A stretch of DNA of 64,000 bases from Aquatica leii. Taxonomy: Eukaryota; Arthropoda; Insecta; Coleoptera; Lampyridae. The notes beneath the pieces are model-generated. The model saw only the letters and a list, made by a program, of their open reading frames with translations. It was not told the DNA's origin and searched no databases. How positions within the stretch are numbered: position 1 is the first letter of the stretch; every line of letters starts with the position of its first letter. Both the position numbers and the translations under genes were made by a program. The stretch spans positions 1 to 64,000 of the forward strand of contig CM069435.1 of NCBI GenBank assembly GCA_035610365.1, written 5' to 3'. Of this stretch, positions 47,713-59,470 are shown piece by piece.

Positions 47713-48426
47713 GATCGTTTAGATATACTGACTGCCTTGCTACATAAAAATTTTCAACCTTCTAGCTGTCTTAGTTAGGCCGTAATTAATGTTTAAAAAT
47801 TTTTCAAAAATATTTTTTTATAGTTTCTAAGGCTTTTTCAAAAATTTTTTAAAGATCGTTTAGATATACTGACTGCCTTGCTACATAAAAATTTTCAACC
47901 TTCTAGCTGTCTTAGTTAGGCCGTAATTAATGTTTAAAAATTTTTCAAAAATATTTTTTTATAGTTTCTAAGGCTTTTTCAAAATTTTTTTTAAAGATCG
48001 TTTAGATATACAGACTGCCTTGCTACATAAAAATTTTCAACCTTCTAGCTGTCTTAGTTAGGCCGTAATTAATGTTTAAAAATTTTTCAAAAAATATTTT
48101 TTTATAGTTTCTAAGGCTTTTTCAAAATTTTTTTAGGGATCGTTTAGATATACTGACTGCCTTGCTACATAAAAATTTTCAACCTTCTAGCTGTCTTAGT
48201 TAGGCCGTAATTAATGTTTAAAAATTTTTCAAAAAATATTTTTTTATAGTTTCTAAGGCTTTTTCAAAAATTTTTTTAAGGATCGTTTAGATATACTGAC
48301 TGCCTTGCTACATAAAAATTTTCAACCTTCTAGCTATCTTAGTTAGGCCGTAATTAATGTTTAAAGATTTTTCAAAAAATATTTTTTTATAGTTTCTAAG
48401 GCTTTTTCAAAAAATTTTTTTAAAGA

Positions 48427-48535
48427 TCGTTTAAATATACTGACTGCCTTGCTATAAAAAAATGTTCAACCTTCTAGCTGTCTTAATTAGGCCGTAATTA
48501 ATGTTTAAACATTTTTTAAAAAATATTTTTTTTTA
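48427..48535 (+). repeat. Rare-variant monomer, distant copy of the 3.6 kb variant
   Basis: Shares TTTAAATATACTG, GCTATAAAAAAATGTTC, CTTAATTAGG and AAACATTTTTTAAAA with the monomer near 3.6 kb. The monomers around it differ from those at 3.6 kb (for example CTTTTCTCAGAAA follows here). Confidence 0.85.
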
Positions 48536-51500
48536 TAGTTTCTAAGGCTTTTCTCAGAAATTTTTTTTAAAGATCGTTTAGATATACTGACTGCCTTGCT
48601 ACATAAAAATTTTCAACCTTCTAGCTGTCTTTATTAGGCCGTAATTAATGTTTAAAAATTTTTCAAAAAATTTTTTTTTTTATAGTTTCTAAGACTTTTT
48701 TCAAAAAATTTTTTTTAAGATCGTTTAAATATACTGACTGCCTTGCTACATAAAAATTTTCAACCTTCTAGCTGTCTTAGTTAGGCCGTAATTAATGTTT
48801 AAAAATTTTTCAAAAAGTATTTTTTTTTATAGTTTCTAAGGCTTTTTTCAAAAAAATTTTTTAAAGATCGTTTAGATATACTGACTGCCTTGCTACATAA
48901 AAATTTTCAACCTTCTAGCTGTCTTAGTTAGGCCGTAATTAATGTTTAAAAATTTTTCAAAAAATATTTTTTTTTATGGTTTCTAAGGCTTTTTTTAGAA
49001 ATTTTTTTTAGGGATCGTTTAGATATACTGACTGCCTTGCTACATAAAAATTTTCAACCTTCTAGCTGTCTTAGTTAGGCCGTAATTAATGTTTAAAAAT
49101 TTTTCAAAAAATATTTTTTTTTATAGTTTCTAAAAGTTTTTTCAAAAATTTTTTTTAAAGATCGTTTAGATATACTGACTGCCTTGCTACATAAAAATTT
49201 TCAACCTTCTAGCTGTCTTAGTTAGGCCGTAATTAATGTTTAAAAATTTTTCAAAAAATATTTTTTTTTATAGTTTCTAAGGCTTTTTTCAAAAAATTTT
49301 TTTAAAGATCGTTTAAATATACTGACTGCCTTGCTACATAAAAATTTTCAACCTTCTAGCTGTCTTAGTTAGGCCGTAATTAATGTTTAAAAATTTTTCA
49401 AAAAGTATTTCTTTTATAGTTTCTAAGGCTTTTTTCAAAAATTTTTTTTAAAGATCGTTTAGATATACTGACTGCCTTGCTACAAAAAAATTTTCAACCT
49501 TCTAGCTGTCTTAGTTAGGCCGTAATTAATGTTTAAAAATTTTTCAAAAAATATTTTTTGTTATAGTTTCTAAGGTTTTTTTCTGAATTTTTTTTAGGGA
49601 TCGTTTAGATATACTGACTGCCTTGCTACAAAAAAATTTTCAACCTTTTAGCTGTCTTAGTTAGGCCGTAATTATTGTTTAAAGATTTTTCAAAAAATAT
49701 TTTTTTTTATAGTTTCTAAGGCTTTTTTCAAAAATTTTTTTTAAAGATCGTTTAGATATACTGACTGCCTTGCTACATAAAAATTTTCAACCTTCTAGCT
49801 GTCTTAGTTAGGCCGTAATTAATGTTTAAAAATTTTTCAAAAAATATTTTTTTTTATAGTTTCTAAGGCTTTTTTCAAAAATTTTTTTTAAAGATCGTTT
49901 AGATATACTGACTGCCTTGCTACATAAAAATTTTCAACCTTCTAGCTGTCTTAGTTAGGCCGTAATTAATGTTTAAAAATTTTTCAAAAAATATTTTTTT
50001 TTATAGTTTCTAAGGCTTTTTTTAGAATTTTTTTTTAGGGATCGTTTAGATATACTGACTGCCTTGCTACATAAAAATTTTCAACCTTCTAGCTGTCTTT
50101 ATTAGGCCGTAATTAATGTTTAAAAATTTTTCAAAAAATATTTTTTTTTATAGTTTCTAAGACTTTTTTCAAAAATTTTTTTTAAAGATCGTTTAAATAT
50201 ACTGACTGCCTTGCTACATAAAAATTTTCAACCTTCTAGCTGTCTTAGTTAGGCCGTAATTAATGTTTAAAAATTTTTCAAAAAATATTTTTTTTTATAG
50301 TTTCTAAGGCTTTTTTCAAAAAATTTTTTTAAAGATCGTTTAAATATACTGACTGCCTTGCTACATAAAAATTTTCAACCTTCTAGCTGTCTTAGTTAGG
50401 CCGTAATTAATGTTTAAAAATTTTTCAAAAAATATTTTTTTTATAGTTTCTAAGGCTTTTTTCAAAAATTTTTTTTAAAGATCGTTTAGATATACTGACT
50501 GCCTTGCTACATAAAAATTTTCAACCTTCTAGCTGTCTTAGTTAGGCCGTAATTAATGTTTAAAAATTTTTCAAAAAATATTTTTTTTATAGTTTCTAAG
50601 GCTTTTTTCAAAAATTTTTTTTAAGATCGTTTAGATATACTGACTGCCTTGCTACATAAAAATTTTCAACCTTCTAGCTGTCTTAGTTAGGCCGTAATTA
50701 ATGTTTAAAAATTTTTCAAAAATATTTTTTTATAGTTTCTAAGGCTTTTTCAAAAATTTTGTTTAAAGATCGTTTAGATATACTGACTGCCTTGCTACAT
50801 AAAAATTTTCAACCTTCTAGCTGTCTTAGTTAGGCCGTAATTAATGATTAAAAATTTTTCAAAAAGTATTTTTTTATAGTTTCTAAGGCTTTTTAGAAAT
50901 TTTTTAAAGATCGTTTAGATATCCTGACTGCCCTGCTACATAAAAATTTTGAACCTTCTAGCTGTCTTAGTTAGGCCGTAATTAATGTTTAAAAATTTTT
51001 CAAAAATATTTTTTTATAGTTTCTAAGGCTTTTTCAAAAATTTTGTTTAAAGATCGTTTACATATACTGACTGCCTTGCTACATAAAAATTTTCAACCTT
51101 CTAGCTGTCTTAGTTAGGCCGTAATTAATGTTTAAAAACTTTTCAAAAATATTTTTTTATAGTTTCTAAGGCTTTTTAGAAATTTTTTTAAAGATCGTTT
51201 AGATATACTGACTGCCTTGCTACATAAAAATTTTCAACCTTCTAGCTGTCTTAGTTAGGCCGTAATTAATGTTTAAAAATTTTTCAAAAAATTTTTTTTT
51301 TTATAGTTTCTAAGACTTTTTTCAAAAATTTTTTTTAAAGATCGTTTAAATATACTGACTGCCTTGCTACATAAAAATTTTCAACCTTCTAGCTGTCTTA
51401 GTTAGGCCGTAATTAATGTTTAAAAATTTTTCAAAAAATATTTTTTTTTATAGTTTTTAAGGCTTTTCTCAGAAATTTTTTTTAAAGATCGTTTAGATAT

Positions 51501-51989
51501 ACTGACTGCCTTGCTACATAAAAATTTTCAACCTTCTAGCTGTCTTAGTTAGGCCGTAATTAATGTTTAAAAATTTTTCAAAAAATATTTTTTTTTATAG
51601 TTTCTAAGGCTTTTTTCAAAAATTTTGTTTAGGGATCGTTTAGATATACTGACTGCCTTGCTACATAAAAATTTTCAACCTTCTAGCTGTCTTAGTTAGG
51701 CCGTAATTAATGTTTAAAAATTTTTCAAAAAATATTTTTTTTTATAGTTTCTAAGGCTTTTTTTAGAAATTTTTTTTAAGGATCGTTTAGATATACTGAC
51801 TGCCTTGCTACATAAAAATTTTCAACCTTCTAGCTGTCTTAGTTAGGCCGTAATTAATGTTTAAATATTTTTCAAAAATATTTTTTTTTATAGTTTCTAA
51901 GGCTTTTCTCAGAAATTTTTTTTAAAGATCGTTTAGATATACTGACTGCCTTGCTACATAAAAATTTTCAACCTTCTAGCTGTCTTAGT

Positions 51990-52100
51990 TAGGCCGTAAT
52001 TAATGTTTAAATATTTTTCAAAAAATATTTTTTTTTTATAGTTTCTGAGGCTTTTTTCAAAAATTTTTGTTAAAGATCGTTTAGATATACCGACTGCCTT
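51990..52100 (+). repeat. Rare-variant monomer segment, copy at 52.0 kb
   Basis: Carries AAATATTTTTC, CTGAGG, TTTTTGTTAAAG and ATACCGACTG, followed by CTAACTG as at 24.0 kb. It keeps the ordinary GTTAGGCCG. It lies in the downstream long-T array, beyond the element cluster. Confidence 0.8.
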
Positions 52101-55100
52101 GCTACATAAAAATTTTCAACCTTCTAACTGTCTTAGTTAGGCCGTAATTAATGTTTAAAAATTTTTCAAAAAATATTTTTTTTTATAGTTTCTAAGGCTT
52201 TTTTAGAATTTTTTTAAAGATCGTTTAGATATACTGACTGCCTTGCTACATAAAAAGTTTCAACCTTCTAGCTGTCTTAGTTAGGCCGTAATTAATGTTT
52301 AAAAATTTTTCAAAAATATTATTTAATAGTTTCTAAGGCTTTTTTCAAAAAATTTTTTTAAAGATCGTTTAAATATACTGACTGCCTTGCTACATAAAAA
52401 TTTTCAACCTTCTAGCTGTCTTAGTTAGGCCGTAATTAATGTTTAAAGATTTTTCAAAAAATATTTTTTTTTATAGTTTCTAAGGCTTTTTTCAAAAAAT
52501 TTTTTTAAAGATCGTTTAAATATACTGACTGCCTTGCTACATAAAAATTTTCAACCTTCTAGCTGTCTTAGTTAGGCCGTAATTAATGTTTAAAAATTTT
52601 TCAAAAAATATTTTTTTTTATAGTTTCTAAGGCTTTTTTTAGAAATTTTTTTTAGGGATCGTTTAGATATACTGACTGCCTTGCTACATAAAAATTTTCA
52701 ACCTTCTAGCTGTCTTAGTTAGGCCGTAATTAATGTTTAAAAATTTTTCAAAAAATATTTTTTTTTATAGTTTCTAAGACTTTTTTCAAAAATTTTTTTT
52801 AAAGATCGTTTAAATATACTGACTGCCTTGCTACATAAAAATTTTCAACCTTCTAGCTGTCTTAGTTAGGCCGTAATTAATGTTTAAAGATTTTTCAAAA
52901 AATATTTTTTTTTATAGTTTCTAAGGCTTTTTTCAAAAAATTTTTTTAAAGATCGTTTAAATATACTGACTGCCTTGCTACATAAAAATTTTCAACCTTC
53001 TAGCTGTCTTAGTTAGGCCGTAATTAATGTTTAAAAATTTTTCAAAAAATATTTTTTTTTATAGTTTCTAAGGCTTTTTTCAAAAATTTTTTTAAAGATC
53101 GTTTAGATATACTGACTGCCTTGCTACATAAAAATTTTCAACCTTCTAGCTGTCTTAGTTAGGCCGTAATTAATGTTTAAAAATTTTTCAAAAAATATTT
53201 TTTTTTATAGTTTCTAAGGCTTTTTTCAAAAATTTTGTTTAGGGATCGTTTAGATATACTGACTGCCTTGCTACATAAAAATTTTCAACCTTCTAGCTGT
53301 CTTAGTTAGGCCGTAATTAATGTTTAAAGATTTTTCAATAAATATTTTTTTTTATAGTTTCTAAGGCTTTTTTTAGAAATTTTTTTTAGGGATCGTTTAG
53401 ATATACTGACTGCCTTGCTACATAAAAATTTTCAACCTTCTAGCTGTCTTAGTTAGGCCGTAATTAATGTTTAAAAATTTTTCAAAAAATATTTTTTTTT
53501 ATAGTTTCTAAGGCTTTTTTCAAAATTTTTTTTAAAGATCGTTTAGATATACTGACTGCCTTGCTACATAAAAATTTTCAACCTTCTAGCTGTCTTAGTT
53601 AGGCCGTAATTAATGTTTAAAAATTTTTCAAAAAATATTTTTTTTATAGTTTCTAAGGCTTTTTTCAAAAATTTTTTTTAAAGATCGTTTAGATATACTG
53701 ACTGCCTTGCTACATAAAAATTTTCAACCTTCTAGCTGTCTTAGTTAGGCCGTAATTAATGTTTAAAAATTTTTCAAAAATATTTTTTTATAGTTTCTAA
53801 GGCTTTTTTTAGAAATTTTTTTTAATGATCGTTTAGATATACTGACTGCCTTGCTACATAAAAATTTTCAACCTTCTAGCTGTCTTAGTTAGGCCGTAAT
53901 TAATGTTTAAATATTTTTCAAAAAATATTTTTTTTTATAGTTTCTAAGGCTTTTTTCAAAAATTTTTTTTAAAGATCGTTTAGATATACTGACTGCCTTG
54001 CTACATAAAAATTTTCAACCTTCTAGCTGTCTTAGTTAGGCCGTAATTAATGTTTAAAAATTTTTCAAAAAATATTTTTTTTATAGTTTCTAAGGCTTTT
54101 TTTAGAAATTTTTTTTAGGGATCGTTTAGATATACTGACTGCCTTGCTACATAAAAATTTTCAACCTTCTAGCTGTCTTAGTTAGGCCGTAATTAATGTT
54201 TAAAAATTTTTCAAAAAGTATTTTTTTTATAGTTTCTAAGGCTTTTTCAAAAATTTTTTTAAAGATCGTTTAAATATACTGACTGCCTTGCTACATAAAA
54301 ATTTTCAACCTTCTAGCTGTCTTAGTTAGGCCGTAATTAATGTTTAAAAATTTTTCAAAAAATATTTTTTTTTATAGTTTCTAAGGCTTTTTTTAGAAAT
54401 TTTTTTTAAGGATCGTTTAGATATACTGACTGCCTTGCTACATAAAAATTTTCAACCTTCTAGCTGTCTTAGTTAGGCCGTAATTAATGTTTAAAAATTT
54501 TTCAAAAAATATTTTTTTTTATAGTTTCTAAGGCTTTTTTCAAAAATTTTTTTTAAAGATCGTTTAGATATACTGACTGCCTTGCTACATAAAAATTTTC
54601 AACCTTCTAGCTGTCTTAGTTAGGCCGTAATTAATGTTTAAAAATTTTTCAAAAAATATTTTTTTATAGTTTCTAAGGCTTTTTAGAAATTTTTTTAAAG
54701 ATCGTTTAGATATACTGACTGCCTTGCTACATAAAAATTTTCAACCTTCTAGCTGTCTTAGTTAGGCCGTAATTAATGTTTAAAAATTTTTCAAAAATAT
54801 TTTTTTATAGTTTCTAAGGCTTTTTCAAAAATTTTTTTAAAGATCGTTTAGATATACTGACTGCCTTGCTACATAAAAATTTTCAACCTTCTAGCTGTCT
54901 TAGTTAGGCCGTAATTAATGTTTAAAAATTTTTCAAAAATATTTTTTTATAGTTTCTAAGGCTTTTTAGAAATTTTTTAAAGATCGTTTAGATATACTGA
55001 CTGCCTTGCTACATAAAAATTTTCAACTTTCTAGCTGTCTTAGTTAGGCCGTAATTAATGTTTAAAAATTTTTCAAAAATATTTTTTTATAGTTTCTAAG

Positions 55101-55639
55101 GCTTTTTTAGAAATTTTTTTAAAGATCGTTTAGATATACTGACTGCCTTGCTACATAAAAATTTTGAACCTTCTAGCTGTCTTAGTTAGGCCGTAATTAA
55201 TGTTTAAAAATTTTTCAAAAATATTTTTTAATAGTTTCTAAGGCTTTTTTCAAAAAAATTTTTTAAAGATCGTTTAAATATACTGACTGCCTTGCTACAT
55301 AAAAATTTTCAACCTTCTAGCTGTCTTAGTTAGGCCGTAATTAATGTTTAAAAATTTTTCAAAAAATATTTTTTTTTATAGTTTCTAAGGCTTTTTTCAA
55401 AAATTTTTTTTAAAGATCGTTTAGATATACTGACTGCCTTGCTACATAAAAATTTTCAACCTTCTAGCTGTCTTAGTTAGGCCGTAATTAATGTTTAAAA
55501 ATTTTTCAAAAAATATTTTTTTTTATAGTTTCTAAGGCTTTTTTCAAAAATTTTTTTTAAAGATCGTTTAGATATACTGACTGCCTTGCTACATAAAAAT
55601 TTTCAACCTTCTAGCTGTCTTAGTTAGGCCGTAATTAAT

Positions 55640-55960
55640 GTTTAAAAATTTTTCAAAAAATCATTTTTTTTATAGTTTCTAAGGCTTTTTTTAGAATTTT
55701 TTTTTAGGGATCGTTTAGATATACTGACTGCCTTGCTACATAAAAATTTTCAACCTTCTAGCTGTCTTTATTAGGCCGTAATTAATGTTTAAAAATTTTT
55801 CAAAAAATATTTTTTTTTATAGTTTCTAAGACTTTTTTCAAAAATTTTTTTTAAAGATCGTTTAAATATACTGACTGCCTTGCTACATAAAAATTTTCAA
55901 CCTTCTAGCTGTCTTAGTTAGGCCGTAATTAATGTTTAAAGATTTTTCAAATATTTTTTT
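55640..55960 (+). repeat. Multi-monomer haplotype block, copy at 55.7 kb
   Basis: Linked variants in order: AAATCATTTTTTTTATAG; TTTTTTTAGAATTTTTTTTT then AGGGATCG; CTTTATTAGG; TCTAAGACTTTTTTC; TTTAAATATAC; TTTAAAGATTTTTC. The same order is found at 59,165-59,470, most of it at 50,010-50,210 and 61,680-61,945. Confidence 0.82.
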
Positions 55961-58900
55961 TTATAGTTTCTAAGGCTTTTTTCAAAAAATTTTTTTAAAG
56001 ATCGTTTAAATATACTGACTGCCTTGCTACATAAAAATTTTCAACCTTCTAGCTGTCTTAGTTAGGCCGTAATTAATGTTTAAAAATTTTTCAAAAATAT
56101 TTTTTTATAGTTTCTAAGGCTTTTTCAAAAATTTTTAAAGCTCGTTTAGATATACTGACTGCCTTGCTACATAAAAATTTTCAACCTTCTAGCTGTCTTA
56201 GTTAGGCCGTAATTAATGTTTAAAAATTTTTCAAAAAATATTTTTTTTTATAGTTTCTAAGGCTTTTTTCAAAAATTTTTTTTAAAGATCGTTTAGATAT
56301 ACTGACTGCCTTGCTACATAAAAATTTTCAACCTTCTAGCTGTCTTAGTTAGGCCGTAATTAATGTTTAAAAATTTTTCAATAAATATTTTTTTTTATAG
56401 TTTCTAAGGCTTTTTTTAGAAATTTTTTTTAGGGATCGTTTAGATATACTGACTGCCTTGCTACATAAAAATTTTCAACCTTCTAGCTGTCTTAGTTAGG
56501 CCGTAATTAATGTTTAAAAATTTTTCAAAAATTATTTTTTATAGTTTCTAAGGCTTTTTTCAAAAATTTTTTTTAAAGATCGTTTAGATATACTGACTGC
56601 CTTGCTACATAAAAATTTTCAACCTTCTAGCTGTCTTAGTTAGGCCGTAATTAATGTTTAAAAATTTTTCAAAAAGTATTTTTTTTATAGTTTCTAAGGC
56701 TTTTTTCAAAAATTTTGTTTAGGGATCGTTTAGATATACTGACTGCCTTGCTACATAAAAATTTTCAACCTTCTAGCTGTCTTAGTTAGGCCGTAATTAA
56801 TGTTTAAAAATTTTTCAAAAAGTATTTTTTTTTATAGTTTCTAAGGCTTTTTTTAGAAATTTTTTTTAAGGATCGTTTAGATATACTGACTGCCTTGCTA
56901 CATAAAAATTTTCAACCTTCTAGCTGTCTTAGTTAGGCCGTAATTAATGTTTAAAAATTTTTCAAAAAGTATTTTTTTTTATAGTTTCTAAGGCTTTTTT
57001 CACAAATTTTGTTTAAGGATCGTTTAGATATACTGACTGCCTTGCTACATAAAAATTTTCAACCTTCTAGCTGTCTTAGTTAGGCCGTAATTAATGTTTA
57101 AAAATTTTTCAAAAAATATTTTTTTTTATAGTTTCTAAGGCTTTTTTCAAAAATTTTTTTTAAAGATCGTTTAGATATACTGACTGCCTTGCTACATAAA
57201 AATTTTCAACCTTCTAGCTGTCTTAGTTAGGCCGTAATTAATGTTTAAAAATTTTTCAAAAAATATTTTTTTTTATAGTTTCTAAGGCTTTTTTTAGAAA
57301 TTTTTTTTAATGATCGTTTAGATATACTGACTGCCTTGCTACATAAAAATTTTCAACCTTCTAGCTGTCTTTATTAGGCCGTAATTAATGTTTAAAAATT
57401 TTTCAAAAAATATTTTTTTTTATAGTTTCTAAGGCTTTTTTCACAAATTTTGTTTAGGGATCGTTTAGATATACTGACTGCCTTGCTACATAAAAATTTT
57501 CAACCTTCTAGCTGTCTTAGTTAGGCCGTAATTAATGTTTAAAAATTTTTCAAAAAATATTTTTTTTTATAGTTTCTAAGGCTTTTTTCAAAAAATTTTT
57601 TTAAAGATCGTTTAGATATACTGACTGCCTTGCTACATAAAAATTTTCAACCTTCTAGCTGTCTTAGTTAGGCCGTAATTAATGTTTAAAAATTTTTCAA
57701 AAAATCATTTTTTTTATAGTTTCTAAGGCTTTTTTCAAAAAATTTTTTTAAAGATCGTTTAAATATACTGACTGCCTTGCTACATAAAAATTTTCAACCT
57801 TCTAGCTGTCTTAGTTAGGCCGTAATTAATGTTTAAAAATTTTTCAAAAAGTATTTTTTTTTATAGTTTCTAAGGCTTTTTTTAGAAATTTTTTTTAAGG
57901 ATCGTTTAGATATACTGACTGCCTTGCTACATAAAAATTTTCAACCTTCTAGCTGTCTTTATTAGGCCGTAATTAATGTTTAAAAATTTTTCAAAAAATA
58001 TTTTTTTTTATAGTTTCTAAGGCTTTTTTCAAAAATTTTGTTTAGGGATCGTTTAGATATACTGACTGCCTTGCTACATAAAAATTTTCAACCTTCTAGC
58101 TGTCTTAGTTAGGCCGTAATTAATGTTTAAAAATTTTTCAAAAAATATTTTTTTTTATAGTTTCTAAGGCTTTTTTTAGAAATTTTTTTTAGGGATCGTT
58201 TAGATATACTGACTGCCTTGCTACATAAAAATTTTCAACCTTCTAGCTGTCTTAGTTAGGCCGTAATTAATGTTTAAAAATTTTTCAAAAAATATTATTT
58301 TTTATAGTTTCTAAGGCTTTTTTCAAAAATTTTTTTTAAAGATCGTTTAGATATACTGACTGCCTTGCTACATAAAAATTTTCAACCTTCTAGCTGTCTT
58401 AGTTAGGCCGTAATTAATGTTTAAAAATTTTTCAAAAAATATTTTTTTTATAGTTTCTAAGGCTTTTTTTAGAAATTTTTTTTAGGGATCGTTTAGATAT
58501 ACTGACTGCCTTGCTACATAAAAATTTTCAACCTTCTAGCTGTCTTAGTTAGGCCGTAATTAATGTTTAAAAATTTTTCAAAAAATATTTTTTTTTATAG
58601 TTTCTAAGGCTTTTTTTAGAAATTTTTTTTAGGGATCGTTTAGATATACTGACTGCCTTGCTACATAAAAATTTTCAACCTTCTAGCTGTCTTAGTTAGG
58701 CCGTAATTAATGTTTAAAAATTTTTCAAAAACAAGTTTTTTTATAGTTTCTAAGACTTTTTTCAAAAATTTTTTTTAAAGATCGTTTAAATATACTGACT
58801 GCCTTGCTACATAAAAATTTTCAACCTTCTAGCTGTCTTAGTTAGGCCGTAATTAATGTTTAAAAATTTTTCAAAAAGTATTTTTTTTTATAGTTTCTAA

Positions 58901-59164
58901 GGCTTTTTTCAAAAAATTTTTTTAAAGATCGTTTAAATATACTGACTGCCTTGCTACATAAAAATTTTCAACCTTCTAGCTGTCTTAGTTAGGCCGTAAT
59001 TAATGTTTAAAAATTTTTCAAAAAATATTTTTTTTATAGTTTCTAAGGCTTTTTTCAAAAATTTTTTTTAAAGATCGTTTAAATATACTGACTGCCTTGC
59101 TACATAAAAATTTTCAACCTTCTAGCTGTCTTAGTTAGGCCGTAATTAATGTTTAAAAATTTTT

Positions 59165-59470
59165 CAAAAAATCATTTTTTTTATAGTTTCTAAGGCTTTT
59201 TTTAGAATTTTTTTTTAGGGATCGTTTAGATATACTGACTGCCTTGCTACATAAAAATTTTCAACCTTCTAGCTGTCTTTATTAGGCCGTAATTAATGTT
59301 TAAAAATTTTTCAAAAAATATTTTTTTTTATAGTTTCTAAGACTTTTTTCAAAAATTTTTTTTAAAGATCGTTTAAATATACTGACTGCCTTGCTACATA
59401 AAAATTTTCAACCTTCTAGCTGTCTTAGTTAGGCCGTAATTAATGTTTAAAGATTTTTCAAAAAATATTT
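59165..59470 (+). repeat. Multi-monomer haplotype block, copy at 59.2 kb
   Basis: Repeats the ordered variant set of the 55.7 kb block, including AAATCATTTTTTTTATAG, the AGAATTTTTTTTT tail, CTTTATTAGG, CTAAGAC, TTTAAATATAC and AAAGATTTTTC. The copies are about 3.5 kb apart. Confidence 0.82.
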
